From the IMG/VR virus record IMGVR_UViG_3300037264_002509, positions 1 through 35,925 of that record: a DNA stretch of 35,925 bases; one strand, 5' to 3'. Positions 6,672 through 14,901 of the stretch are shown one piece after another. The stretch comes from a virus. Below the pieces are notes generated by a model, which saw only the letters and a program-made list of their open reading frames with translations, searched no databases and was not told the origin of the DNA. A program made the position numbers and the translations under genes. Every line of letters begins with the position of its first letter. Position 1 is the stretch's first letter.

Positions 6672-7697
6672 TTGAAGATCGGCCTAACTTACAACGCGAA
6701 GTCGGAGATGGTGAGCGAACTGCGCGAGCGGGGGCTTGCGATTACCGACGACGCTCTCGAAGAGTACGACGCCCAAGAGACCATCGACGCCATCGCGGCA
6801 GCCATCCGGTCTCACGGGCACGACGTGGATCTGTTGGGTTGGGGTCGTCGGATGTTGGGTGCGCTCGACGCACATCGTCCGCACCTGGTTTTCAACATCG
6901 CGGAGGGGGTTGGCGGGCGAGCGCGCGAAGCTCAGGTGCCTGCCACGTTGGAGATGCTAGGCATCCCGTTCGTCGGTTCCGATGCCCTCGCCTTGGCGGT
7001 GTCGCTAGACAAGCAGGCGGCTAAGGATCTAGTGCGAGCTGCAAACGTGGCGGTTCCGAAGGGGTACCTTGCAGTCAACCTCGACCACGTGTTCAAGGAG
7101 CGGCACTTTCGTGGGTTGGACTATCCGCTCATTGTGAAGCCCAACCACGAAGGGTCCTCGAAGGGGATCTTCACTGACTCGGTGGTATGGGACGACGCGA
7201 GTCTCCAAGCACGAGCGAAGAAGATCTTGGATCTCTATCATCAGCCTGCTTTGGTGGAGGAGTACATCTGGGGGCGGGAGGTGACGGTCGGTATCGTTGG
7301 CGATCCTCCGCGCATTCTTGGAGTCATGGAGGTGCTGGCGAGCAGTCGGAAGGACAAAGACGAGGTCGCTTGGACCATCTACTCGCTGGAAGCCAAGCGC
7401 GACTGGAAGAACTCGGTGAACTTCTCGTGTCCTGCGGATCTGGATGCCCGTACCTCGGATCGCGTTCGTGAGTCAGCGCTCGCAGCTTTCCGCGCGCTGG
7501 GTTGTCGCGACGTGTCGCGGGTGGACTTCCGTCTTCGTACGGACGGCACTCCGGTCTTTCTGGAGATCAACCCGCTGCCTGGGTTGAGTGCTCCCCCGGA
7601 GAGTAGCGACCTAGTCTTGATCTCCACCGCGATGGGGATCTCTTACAACGATCTCATCGGAGAGATTCTTGGAGGAGCGATTCGACGCCTGCGTTGA
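6672..7697 (+). CDS. ATP-grasp ligase, D-Ala-D-Ala ligase-like
   Basis: A 341-residue protein. The TTG start is chosen because GGAAGGAG lies 11 bases before it and the protein then begins MKIGLTYN, which matches the fold start. The order of motifs is that of the Ddl family: VFNIAEG, QVPATLEMLGIPFVGSDALAL, DK at the central domain entry, VKPNHEGSSKGI (ATP-binding loop), VEEYIWGREVTV, and DFRLRTDG with FLEINPLPGLS (metal-binding Glu and Asn). The N-terminal serine-glutamate loop that binds the first D-Ala in true Ddl enzymes is absent, so the substrate is probably not simply two D-alanines. It may make a peptide or amide bond with another amino acid. It is the second ATP-grasp enzyme in 5 kb. 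Confidence 0.85.
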   Translation: MKIGLTYNAKSEMVSELRERGLAITDDALEEYDAQETIDAIAAAIRSHGHDVDLLGWGRRMLGALDAHRPHLVFNIAEGVGGRAREAQVPATLEMLGIPFVGSDALALAVSLDKQAAKDLVRAANVAVPKGYLAVNLDHVFKERHFRGLDYPLIVKPNHEGSSKGIFTDSVVWDDASLQARAKKILDLYHQPALVEEYIWGREVTVGIVGDPPRILGVMEVLASSRKDKDEVAWTIYSLEAKRDWKNSVNFSCPADLDARTSDRVRESALAAFRALGCRDVSRVDFRLRTDGTPVFLEINPLPGLSAPPESSDLVLISTAMGISYNDLIGEILGGAIRRLR

Positions 7698-7708
7698 TCC
7701 CGAGCGCC

Positions 7709-7717
7709 TGGTAAGAT
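7709..7717 (+). promoter_or_regulatory. Extended -10 promoter before the small terminase candidate
   Basis: TGG followed by TAAGAT (7712-7717) is an extended -10 motif. No -35 box is recognisable 16-18 bases upstream. Transcription would start near 7724, eight bases before the ATG at 7732, giving another very short leader. Confidence 0.45.
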
Positions 7718-7731
7718 GTACTTTGATCGGG

Positions 7732-8472
7732 ATGACCATGAAAAAGGGCGATCGAGTTCGACCTCTTAGCAGGGACGAGGGATTTCAAAAGCTTCGGAGC
7801 CTTCGGTGCTTCAACGAGGTCTATGAACGCATTCTGGCGGGTTGGTCGATGTCGGAGCTGGCTCGCTACATCCAAGAGGACCGCCAGGAGTACGCCCACG
7901 CGACGAAACAGGCTTTGATGCAGACGCTCCAGCGTTTCCGGGACTCGATTCCCCCGGCCCAGCTCGTTTCAAAAAGGATGCCCCCGGTGTTCCACAAGGC
8001 TACCGAAGAAGTCGAGGCAGGTATCGACGAACTGAAGGAGCTGGAGAACCTCTACAAGCTTCAGATGGATCGTATCGGCATCGATCTCGCTACGGAAAAG
8101 GGTATCAAGAAGCTCATGCCGACCATGACCCAGGAGGTTCGGGTGGCGCGCGAACTACTCAGCGCCATCGCCGACCTCAAGATGGACTTGGGGCTCAACA
8201 CCCGGCACATCGGTCAGGTAGATGTCGAGGCGCACCTGCACGCTGACTTGCAGGCGAAGTACGGCAAGGACTCGGTCAAGAAGGTCATGGCGGATCCCGA
8301 GGCGCGTCGCAAGGTGCTCAACATTGCGGAGCGCATCTTGGCGCTTCCTGCGCGCACCGAGAAGGCTACCCCTGCTCCTGATATGGCGCCGTTCGAGGAG
8401 AAAGAGGTGCTAGCGGCGATGGAATCGGAAGTCGAGCCGGAGGCGGAAGCCGACGACGCGGAGATCGAATGA
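7732..8472 (+). CDS. Putative terminase small subunit
   Basis: A 246-residue protein. The frame is open further upstream but the first plausible start is ATG at 7732 (or 7738), just after a candidate -10 box. An N-terminal segment RILAGWSMSELARYIQEDR fits a helix-turn-helix for recognising DNA; the middle is helical and charged; the C-terminus is acidic (EVEPEAEADDAEIE). It overlaps the large terminase gene by four bases (ATGA). Position and helix-turn-helix suggest the small subunit, which recognises phage DNA and regulates the motor, but I cannot identify the family by motif alone. In T4 the small subunit is shorter (164 residues). Confidence 0.6.
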   Translation: MTMKKGDRVRPLSRDEGFQKLRSLRCFNEVYERILAGWSMSELARYIQEDRQEYAHATKQALMQTLQRFRDSIPPAQLVSKRMPPVFHKATEEVEAGIDELKELENLYKLQMDRIGIDLATEKGIKKLMPTMTQEVRVARELLSAIADLKMDLGLNTRHIGQVDVEAHLHADLQAKYGKDSVKKVMADPEARRKVLNIAERILALPARTEKATPAPDMAPFEEKEVLAAMESEVEPEAEADDAEIE

Positions 8473-10550
8473 TCGTCAGCAAGGGCGGCCGAACCTTCAG
8501 CAGGCGCACCCCCGCCGAGGAGGAGAACCTTCTTCTGAAGGAGTTGAAGTCCCTCTCGCCGGAGGAGCGAGAGACTCTGGAGGTGCTTCTTCAGGAGTTG
8601 AAGGACGATCCTCCTACGCCGGAGGAAGGCCAGTCTAGCCGCCTGCTCGAATACATGGGCCAGGCGGAATACAAGCGCACGCCTGTGGACATGAAGACGT
8701 TCGTGACCGACCCCAACTTCCTCGGACACACGTGCGACAATATCTATCCGAAGCTACTCGATGACCTCGTGGAGTTGTTCGAGGGCGGCTACCACGAGTG
8801 CATCTGGACCGGCTCGATCGGTTACGGCAAGACCTTCACTGCGTCGATCGGGGTTTGTCGCGTCATCTACGAGCTGTCCTGCATGAAGGATCCGCATCGT
8901 AGCTTCGGTTTGGCGAAGGACTCGAACATCTCTGTCGTGGCGCTCTCAGTTTCCGAGATGCTGGCGACAAAGGTCGTGTTCGAGAACGTGGCGACGAAGA
9001 TCGACGCTAGTCCCTATTTTCGGGAACACTTCCCGTTCGAGCGAACGAAGAAGGAGCTGCGGTTCCCCGGAAATTTGTGGGTGGCGTCCCGAGCCTCGAC
9101 CGACACCTCGGCTCTCGGTTTGAACACCATCTCGGCGTTCATCGACGAGTCGAACTTCATGGCGAAAGCCCCGAAGGGTACTGATCCTCGGGTGGCGGGT
9201 CTCGACCGTGCGGAGGTCATCTACAACGCCATCAAGCGGCGAATGAAGTCCCGCTTCGAGAAGTACGGTCGTCTGCCGGGCATGCTGTTCATCGTCTCGT
9301 CGAAGAGCACGCAGGATGACTTCACCGCGCGTCGCATTCGTGAGTCGCGGGAGGATCCGACGATTTTCGTACGGGACTACGCCCTATGGGACGTGAAGCC
9401 CGAGGACTACTACAGCTCCAATAAGTTCTTTGTTCTGGGCGGCAACGAGCAGACTCCCTCCCGTATCTTGGCGGACAACGAAGCCGAGCAGATTCGAGAC
9501 ACCCTTCCCGAAGGCTGTGTTCTGGTAGAGGCTCCAGAAGACTTTCGTCCGGACTTCGAGCGTGACCTGGAAGGTGCTCTTAGGGACATCGCGGGTGTGG
9601 CGACGATCGCGATCAGCCCTTTCATCCAGAGACGAGAAAAGATCGTCGAAGCTATCGACAGAGCGCGGCGGCACCCCTTCAGTGTTCTCGTTTACGATGC
9701 GTCGAAGGGCGGGATGTTTCGTTGGGACGAGCTGGTGCAGATGACCAAGACCCGGCAGTACGGGCAGCGCGTCGAGAAGATGCTGCCCATCCTGCATCCA
9801 AACGCGATCCGTCACGTCCACATCGACCCGGCTCTTCGGAACGACGCCCTTGGCTTTTGCATGTCTCACATCGCGGGCTGGAAGGACGTGGTACGTCGCA
9901 GCGAAGAGGGTCGCCAGTTCATGGAGCGGGCGCCTGTCTATGTTGTGGACCTTATCCTCCGTGTCGTGCCTCCTACCGGAGACGAGATCGTCCTGGGCGA
10001 CATTCGTCGCATGGTCTACGATCTTTCCGCACACGGCTTTCTCATCACCTCGGTGTCGATGGACTCCTTCCAGTCCGCCGATTCGCTCCAGCAGCTAGGG
10101 CAGAAGGGCTATAGTGCCCAGCTTATCTCGGTGGATACGACTCCCGAGCCCTACGACAACCTCAAGATCGCTCTCTACGAGAATCGGGTCTTCTACTACG
10201 AGTATCCTCCTCTCATCGAGGAGCTAAGGACGTTGGAGCAGAAGTTCGATTCCCGGAGGAAGCGAAAGATCGACCACCCACCACGCGGTTCCAAGGACAC
10301 CTCGGATGCTTTGGCTGGCTGCTTGTGGTCCTTAGCGGCCAACGCTCCGAACGCTCTCCCGCTTCCGATGGTTCGAGGCTCGTCCAGTTTTGCTGGGACC
10401 GATGCGTGGCTGGAAGAACAACGGCAGGCGGCTGTACCCGGTGCCGCAACCAATCAGGATCTTCAGGACTACGGTCTCCTTCCTCCCTTTCTCACAGGTG
10501 GCGCTGGATCGGAGGAAGGGGACGGTGGTTGGGGTAAGGGGTCATTGTAA
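8469..10550 (+). CDS. Terminase large subunit
   Basis: A 693-residue packaging motor. The ATPase domain has a Walker A loop GSIGYGKT (115-122) and Walker B with following glutamate ISAFIDE (221-227). The C-terminal nuclease domain has HVHIDPALRNDALGF (first acidic site), SVSMDSFQSAD (second) and GSKDTSDALAG (third). It cuts concatemeric DNA and pumps it through the portal into the prohead. Length is typical of large myophage terminases. The first 70 residues are charged and not part of the ATPase core. Start ATG overlaps the preceding stop. No intein or insertion is seen. Confidence 0.92.
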   Translation: MIVSKGGRTFSRRTPAEEENLLLKELKSLSPEERETLEVLLQELKDDPPTPEEGQSSRLLEYMGQAEYKRTPVDMKTFVTDPNFLGHTCDNIYPKLLDDLVELFEGGYHECIWTGSIGYGKTFTASIGVCRVIYELSCMKDPHRSFGLAKDSNISVVALSVSEMLATKVVFENVATKIDASPYFREHFPFERTKKELRFPGNLWVASRASTDTSALGLNTISAFIDESNFMAKAPKGTDPRVAGLDRAEVIYNAIKRRMKSRFEKYGRLPGMLFIVSSKSTQDDFTARRIRESREDPTIFVRDYALWDVKPEDYYSSNKFFVLGGNEQTPSRILADNEAEQIRDTLPEGCVLVEAPEDFRPDFERDLEGALRDIAGVATIAISPFIQRREKIVEAIDRARRHPFSVLVYDASKGGMFRWDELVQMTKTRQYGQRVEKMLPILHPNAIRHVHIDPALRNDALGFCMSHIAGWKDVVRRSEEGRQFMERAPVYVVDLILRVVPPTGDEIVLGDIRRMVYDLSAHGFLITSVSMDSFQSADSLQQLGQKGYSAQLISVDTTPEPYDNLKIALYENRVFYYEYPPLIEELRTLEQKFDSRRKRKIDHPPRGSKDTSDALAGCLWSLAANAPNALPLPMVRGSSSFAGTDAWLEEQRQAAVPGAATNQDLQDYGLLPPFLTGGAGSEEGDGGWGKGSL

Positions 10551-10574
10551 GTGGACCACGTGGTCCGTTAGGAT
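10545..10574 (+). promoter_or_regulatory. Promoter with palindromic operator in its spacer
   Basis: TTGTAA (10545-10550), 18-base spacer, TAGGAT (10569-10574). The spacer contains the perfect 14-bp palindrome GGACCACGTGGTCC (10553-10566), one of three copies in the window. Transcription is expected near 10581, two bases before the ATG of the next gene, so the mRNA would be nearly leaderless. A protein bound between the boxes would block or reshape the promoter. The -35 box overlaps the terminase stop codon. Confidence 0.6.
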
Positions 10575-10582
10575 GGGGCCGG

Positions 10583-10924
10583 ATGTCGGAAAAGGCGACG
10601 ATTCAGGATCTTGAGGCTGTCTTCGGTGTCTCCGAGGTCAAGACGACCACGGCGCGGGTCATGACGTTGCCTTCGACGCTTACTCGTGAGCTGGTGACAA
10701 AAGTAGTTCAGGAGTTTCCTCTGGAGGCGATACTTCGGGATCTCGGTACTGTGACGGCCAGGGAGTTGGCGGACTACATCGAAACGCTGGCGCTGCGTCC
10801 GGCCGACTACGCAGGACTGCCGGACCTGGGATCTTTGGTATCGGAGCGGATCATGCGGGCGCTAGGGAAGGACTCCGAAGTCTTTCTCGAAGCGCTCACT
10901 ACCCACCTGCGGCTGCGCGGATGA
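10583..10924 (+). CDS. Hypothetical protein, 113 aa, between terminase and portal genes
   Basis: A small mostly helical, soluble protein without Cys. The ATG lies eight bases after the -10 box of a promoter containing the three-copy palindrome and has no Shine-Dalgarno sequence. I do not recognise the family. The placement between terminase and portal suggests a packaging or head role, and its separate promoter suggests different timing from the terminase. Confidence 0.7.
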   Translation: MSEKATIQDLEAVFGVSEVKTTTARVMTLPSTLTRELVTKVVQEFPLEAILRDLGTVTARELADYIETLALRPADYAGLPDLGSLVSERIMRALGKDSEVFLEALTTHLRLRG

Positions 10925-10956
10925 GCTACATTTCTCGAAAGATCGGGAGGGCCTAA

Positions 10957-12852
10957 GTGGGCTTCTTCGCGGACGTAGCCAACAAGATCCGAACTGCCTT
11001 CTCGAAAGACAAGGAACAGCTCGCTGTCCAGTTTGCGAAAGGTTCGACCGCGTCGGGTATGCCGACGACGGGGTACGACCTGCTTCAAGCCTACGGCTAC
11101 GATGTCATCTCCGATTACTTGCGTCTAGAGCACGACCTCCTCAGTCGCTACGTGGACTACGAGGAGATGGACGACTACCCGGAGATTGCCGCAGCCATCG
11201 ACATCTTCGCAGACGACGCTACGCAACTGGAGACCCAGCTCAACCGAACCCTCTGGGTGACCTCTCCGGACAAGGACATCGAGAAGAATCTCGACTACCT
11301 CTTCCAGAAGACTCTTCGCATCGACGAGGAGATCTGGGAGATCGCCCGCACGCTCGTGAAGTACGGTAACGACTTCGAGGAGCTGTTGGTCACGAATGAG
11401 GGGGTTCGGGGTTTCAACTTCCTGCCTCCTCCGACAGTTCGGCGCATCGAAGGCCCGCGTGGCGAGTTGTATGGCTTCGTTCAGGACTTCAAGGGCCGCT
11501 TCGGCTACTCGCCTGCGGAGTTCCAGCAGGTGCTCGCGACGCGCGCTGCGATGCGGCAAGGGGCGCCGGATTCGGGAAGCGGAGGTTTGGAGAAGGTAGC
11601 GGCTCTGGAGGACTGGGAGGTCGTCCACTTCCGTCTCCGTGGCAAGCACCGCCGGTCCATCTACGGCTACTCTGTTCTCGAATCAGCTCGGTGGATTTGG
11701 AAGCGCCTCATGCTTCTGGAGGATGCTGCGCTCATCTACCGGCTTCAGCGTGCCCCCGAGCGTTACGCCTTCTACGTGGATGTGGGTGATCTACCTCCGC
11801 AAGAAGCGCTCGCGTGGACCAACCGGGTTCGCCAGCAGTTCAAGAAGAAGAAGTACATCAACCCGACGACGGGCAAGCTGGATCTCAAGTTCGAGCCCCT
11901 GGCGCAGGACGAGGATTTCTTCATCCCGGTTCGCAAGGGAACCGAGGGTACACGTATCGAGGTGCTGGGCTCGCCGAGCTGGCAGCACATGGACGACATC
12001 GAATACTTCCGCGACAAGCTGTTCGCGGCGATGAAGATCCCGAAGGCGTATCTCGCCCAAGACGAGAGTACGGCGCGTTCGGTGCTCTCCTCCGAAGACG
12101 TACGGTTTGCCCGCACTGTGCTGCGCGTGCAACGTGAGATTCGGAACGGGCTCTCGAAGGTGTGTCGTGTCCACCTAGCGGCGCTCGGTATCGACCCAGC
12201 GACGGTCGAGTACGACCTCCACATGACGACTCCGTCGGCTATCTTTGAGCTGGCGCAGCTAGAAGTGCGGAATGCACGAGCCGACTTGGCGGGGCGCATG
12301 CGGGAGTTCGTTTCGCTTCAGTGGCTTCTCTCCAAGGTCTTCGGTCTCAACGACGACGAAATCTCGGTTCTCATCCAGCAGCGGGAGGAGGACAAAGTTC
12401 GAGACTTCGTGGGTGAGGCGCGAGCGCAGGCCGCTGCGACGGAGGAGTTCCCACAGTTTCAGCCGGGGGCGCCTCCTGGGGCTTTCGCTCCCCAACCGGG
12501 AGGGGGTTTTCCTGGTGAGCCGGGTATGCCTGGAGAGCCTGGAGAGCCTGGAGCGCCTGGAGCGCCTGGGGAGCCCGAACCGGACGCGGAGCCCGGCGAG
12601 GGGAAGGGGAGGACGAGTAACCTCTACTCTTCGCACTTCTCCCGATCTCGATCCCGCTTGATCAACCGGAACCGCGGTGGTATCTCTGAAAGAGAGCGGT
12701 TGCCAGCGAACCGCGATGCCGAGAAGCGAGCCGAGGAAAAATTGGATCGTCTTCTCAAAAATGATCGTTCGCTGGCGATGCGGTTGAGTGAGTTGGGGCA
12801 CCTGCTCAACGACATGCGTTCCATGAGTAAGCGGTCGTTCGGTGGAAAGTGA
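10957..12852 (+). CDS. Portal protein (T4 gp20-like) with collagen-like segment
   Basis: A 631-residue portal. The GTG start has GGGAGG upstream (10944-10949). T4-type portal features include EEMDDYPEIAAAIDIFADDAT, GYSVLESARWIWKRLMLLEDA, the QRAPERYAFYVDVG region, KKKKYINPTTGKLDLKFEPL, and EYFRDKLFAAMKIPKAYLAQDE. The portal forms the dodecameric ring at one capsid vertex for DNA entry and neck attachment. Unusually, residues about 504-552 are a Gly/Pro/Glu-rich stretch with consecutive G-x-P or G-E-P triplets (positions 12510-12580), resembling collagen repeats, before a helical C-terminus. At DNA level this is a run of related 9-base units beginning cctgg. This probably forms an exposed flexible arm rather than a true triple helix. 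Confidence 0.92.
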   Translation: MGFFADVANKIRTAFSKDKEQLAVQFAKGSTASGMPTTGYDLLQAYGYDVISDYLRLEHDLLSRYVDYEEMDDYPEIAAAIDIFADDATQLETQLNRTLWVTSPDKDIEKNLDYLFQKTLRIDEEIWEIARTLVKYGNDFEELLVTNEGVRGFNFLPPPTVRRIEGPRGELYGFVQDFKGRFGYSPAEFQQVLATRAAMRQGAPDSGSGGLEKVAALEDWEVVHFRLRGKHRRSIYGYSVLESARWIWKRLMLLEDAALIYRLQRAPERYAFYVDVGDLPPQEALAWTNRVRQQFKKKKYINPTTGKLDLKFEPLAQDEDFFIPVRKGTEGTRIEVLGSPSWQHMDDIEYFRDKLFAAMKIPKAYLAQDESTARSVLSSEDVRFARTVLRVQREIRNGLSKVCRVHLAALGIDPATVEYDLHMTTPSAIFELAQLEVRNARADLAGRMREFVSLQWLLSKVFGLNDDEISVLIQQREEDKVRDFVGEARAQAAATEEFPQFQPGAPPGAFAPQPGGGFPGEPGMPGEPGEPGAPGAPGEPEPDAEPGEGKGRTSNLYSSHFSRSRSRLINRNRGGISERERLPANRDAEKRAEEKLDRLLKNDRSLAMRLSELGHLLNDMRSMSKRSFGGK

Positions 12853-12866
12853 GATCCTGCGGGATC

Positions 12867-12895
12867 TTGACAGTCGTCTGAGAGGTAGGTAGCTT
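12867..12895 (+). promoter_or_regulatory. Sigma70-type promoter, leaderless or nearly so
   Basis: TTGACA (12867-12872), 17-base spacer, TAGCTT (12890-12895), starting just after the portal stop. The expected start of transcription is near 12902, four bases before ATG 12906 and just inside GTG 12900. The sequence around the -35 box (GGGATC then TTGACAGTCG) resembles those at 2926 and 3927. Confidence 0.7.
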
Positions 12896-12905
12896 CCCAG
12901 TGACG

Positions 12906-13832
12906 ATGCAACTGATCTCGAACCGCTACATTCCGACCGAAGAGGTTCGACGCCTCACGATCGGGAGCTACGAGCACTTGATTGCTCGTATCGACGAAGC
13001 GGTTCGGTCGGACGCAGCTCGGCTTTTTGGAGCGAAGATCGAAGCCCACGTGGTGGGGACGTTTTCGGGGTACGCGATCGTTCTTGCGGAAGACGGTCGC
13101 TTCCTACGCATCAAGTACGATGAGGTGAAGGGCTCTGTTCGGGTGGTCGGCCACGAGATGTTGAAGGTGGCCTCGTACAGTCCGGACGAGCTGGGCAGTT
13201 ACCTCAAGAGCGAGTCCCAGCGGGCGGTCGATAGCCTCCTTCGTGGCAATGTGGAAGAGGCTCTTTCCCGTTTGAAGGGCTTGACCCGCTTCGTCGAGCG
13301 GCGGCCGACCCACGATGAACCTCAGATCGTGGAGGCTATGGCGACGTTCTACCGATCCGACCGCCTCTGGAGGCGGGTCTTTCAGGAGAAGGCCGACCAC
13401 ATTCGGCGAATGGTGCTTGACGAGATCACCGCGATCCACGAGGATCGGTTGCAAGTCAAGTTCCGTTCGCTATATGATGGATCGGTAAGTGCGACGGATC
13501 TCGAAAGCTACCGTGAACTCGTGATCGAGAATCTGAATCAGATCGGAGAGCGTACCGACAACTTGCTTCGGCAGGTGACGGATGCTGCACGCGAAGCGAA
13601 AGGTAGGAAGGACGGCGAGGCTGTCGTCACTTCTCTCTTTGCTTTTGCTGACGATCTGGTAGAGGATCTCCGCTCAGTGAAGAAGACGGCCTCGGAGTCA
13701 ACTCGGCAACTGACGCGAGTGGACTGTCTTGGGAAGTTCCACGACACGCTGGCCGAAGGCTTTCGAGACCGTGAACTGGCTAGCCGTTTCGTGATCAAGA
13801 TGTCCAAGCGCCTCGGCGAGGCCAACCCCTAG
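12906..13832 (+). CDS. Hypothetical head-cluster protein, 308 aa
   Basis: I prefer ATG 12906 over the in-frame GTG 12900 because the expected transcription start lies between them. The protein is soluble and largely helical, with a short mixed segment near residues 45-75 (GTFSGYAIVLAEDGRFLRIKYDE). I do not recognise a family. It sits between portal and prohead core genes, where T4 has small core genes 67 and 68, so a head assembly role is likely. It begins with its own promoter and is followed directly by the next gene; its TAG overlaps an unused GTG. Confidence 0.75.
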   Translation: MQLISNRYIPTEEVRRLTIGSYEHLIARIDEAVRSDAARLFGAKIEAHVVGTFSGYAIVLAEDGRFLRIKYDEVKGSVRVVGHEMLKVASYSPDELGSYLKSESQRAVDSLLRGNVEEALSRLKGLTRFVERRPTHDEPQIVEAMATFYRSDRLWRRVFQEKADHIRRMVLDEITAIHEDRLQVKFRSLYDGSVSATDLESYRELVIENLNQIGERTDNLLRQVTDAAREAKGRKDGEAVVTSLFAFADDLVEDLRSVKKTASESTRQLTRVDCLGKFHDTLAEGFRDRELASRFVIKMSKRLGEANP

Positions 13833-13846
13833 TGGAGGATGCGGCA

Positions 13847-14719
13847 ATGCTGCGACACCCGGTTGTGTTGACGACCATCGAGGAAGACTTCAAGCGGATC
13901 GGTCTCCTCGACGAGGCGAACGACGAGAAGTCCCAGGACGAGATGGACGACAAGGAGAAGCACGCCAAGAAGGCGGCGGCTGCCAAGTCGGCTCCTGAAG
14001 AGAAGAAGGAGGGGGAGGAGGATCTCGACGAGGTCCGCTCTTCCCGCCTGAAGCGTCACACGTCGGGCGAGCGCCTGAAGTGGCGGCGCGCAAAGAAGAA
14101 GGGCAAGGCCAAGGCGGCGGGTCGCAAGTACCGGAAGAAGTCCACCGTCAAGAGGATGCTGAAGAGGCACCGCCTCCGTGCGAAGAAGCTGCGTCACGGC
14201 AAGGCGGCAGGTCGTCGGCGCCTGACGTTCGGGAACGACACGATCTCCAACATGCTCGAAGAGGTGCAGGAGATCGTCTCGGGCATCGATACGGAGCGCG
14301 TCGAGCACACCGTCAAGGCGTTCGCGAATGTCGCGATCATCGCTGAGATGCTCTCTCGCGCCTTCGCGAAGTTCGAGGCCGAGGCCGAAGGCGAGGACAA
14401 GGACACGCTCGCCGAAGCGGCCAAGTTCTTCTCGGAGATGGCCGAAGAGGCTTCCGAGATCGCCAAGGGGCTCAATGAGGGTCCGGGCGAGGACGAGGAG
14501 TTCGACCTCGAAGAGATCGGCGAGGTCTTCAAGGGCCACATGTCGGATCTCCTCAATGGGCTCGACATGTACGCCGACATCACCGAGGATGATGACCTCG
14601 GAGAGACCGTCAAGGGTGCGTCCGAAGACGGGCACGACGCCGAGGACGACGACGAGGACGAGGGGGACGACGAGAAGAAGTCCCCTTTCGGGAAGAGCAA
14701 GAAGGAGACGAAGAAGTAA
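13847..14719 (+). CDS. Highly charged prohead core-like protein, 290 aa
   Basis: ATG 13847 is chosen because GGAGG (13834-13838) lies eight bases upstream; the GTG at 13832 overlaps the previous stop. The N-terminal 45 residues are acidic/lysine-rich, residues about 65-125 are very basic (KKKGKAKAAGRKYRKK and more Arg/Lys), the middle is helical, and the C-terminal 40 residues are acidic (DDDEDEGDDE). This resembles internal or core proteins that are packaged with DNA or removed by the prohead protease; the family is not recognised. A perfect -1 slippery heptamer C-CCT-TTC lies in frame at 14683-14689, ten codons before the stop. Confidence 0.75.
   Translation: MLRHPVVLTTIEEDFKRIGLLDEANDEKSQDEMDDKEKHAKKAAAAKSAPEEKKEGEEDLDEVRSSRLKRHTSGERLKWRRAKKKGKAKAAGRKYRKKSTVKRMLKRHRLRAKKLRHGKAAGRRRLTFGNDTISNMLEEVQEIVSGIDTERVEHTVKAFANVAIIAEMLSRAFAKFEAEAEGEDKDTLAEAAKFFSEMAEEASEIAKGLNEGPGEDEEFDLEEIGEVFKGHMSDLLNGLDMYADITEDDDLGETVKGASEDGHDAEDDDEDEGDDEKKSPFGKSKKETKK
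14683..14689 (+). promoter_or_regulatory. Candidate -1 frameshift site
   Basis: CCCTTTC fits the X-XXY-YYZ pattern exactly in the frame of the upstream gene (codons TCC CCT TTC). A slip of one base back leads into the open frame ending at 14886. A hairpin with a ten-pair stem and one bulge lies at 14730-14754, but 40 bases downstream, further than the usual 5-9. Confidence 0.4.
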
Positions 14720-14886
14720 CGGAGGCGTGGCGGTATCGCCGGACGGCGTACCGCAGCGGTCGGCTGGAGCTGGTCGGGTTCGGCGGAAACCCGTTCAAGC
14801 GCAAGACGAGGAAGGTCAAGAAGGAATTCCAGTCGTCTACGAAGTACACGCCCTTCCGAGGGCAGTTCCGCTGGCGAAGATACTGA
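14689..14886 (+). CDS. Basic 3' reading frame without a start codon, probable frameshift extension
   Basis: This frame is open from TGA TGA near 14590 to TGA 14886 and contains no ATG, GTG or TTG at all. From about 14720 its third codon positions are overwhelmingly G or C, as in neighbouring genes, and the peptide is strongly basic and aromatic (contains NPFKRKTRKVKKEF and ends FRGQFRWRRY). The other two frames there do not look coding. It would be reached by a -1 slip at 14683-14689, giving a fusion of about 346 residues, or by non-standard initiation, for example CTG 14764 (40 residues). In T4-like phages a small gene 68 lies at the matching place before the protease; homology cannot be judged. 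Start coordinate given is the first -1-frame codon after the slip. Confidence 0.5.
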   Translation, partial: REEQEGDEEVTEAWRYRRTAYRSGRLELVGFGGNPFKRKTRKVKKEFQSSTKYTPFRGQFRWRRY

Positions 14887-14901
14887 GGATCAGGGAGAAC
14901 G

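Noticed and set aside
6672-7697. True D-alanine-D-alanine ligase (ddl)
   Set aside because: The N-terminal substrate loop of housekeeping Ddl is absent, so I keep only the family-level call.
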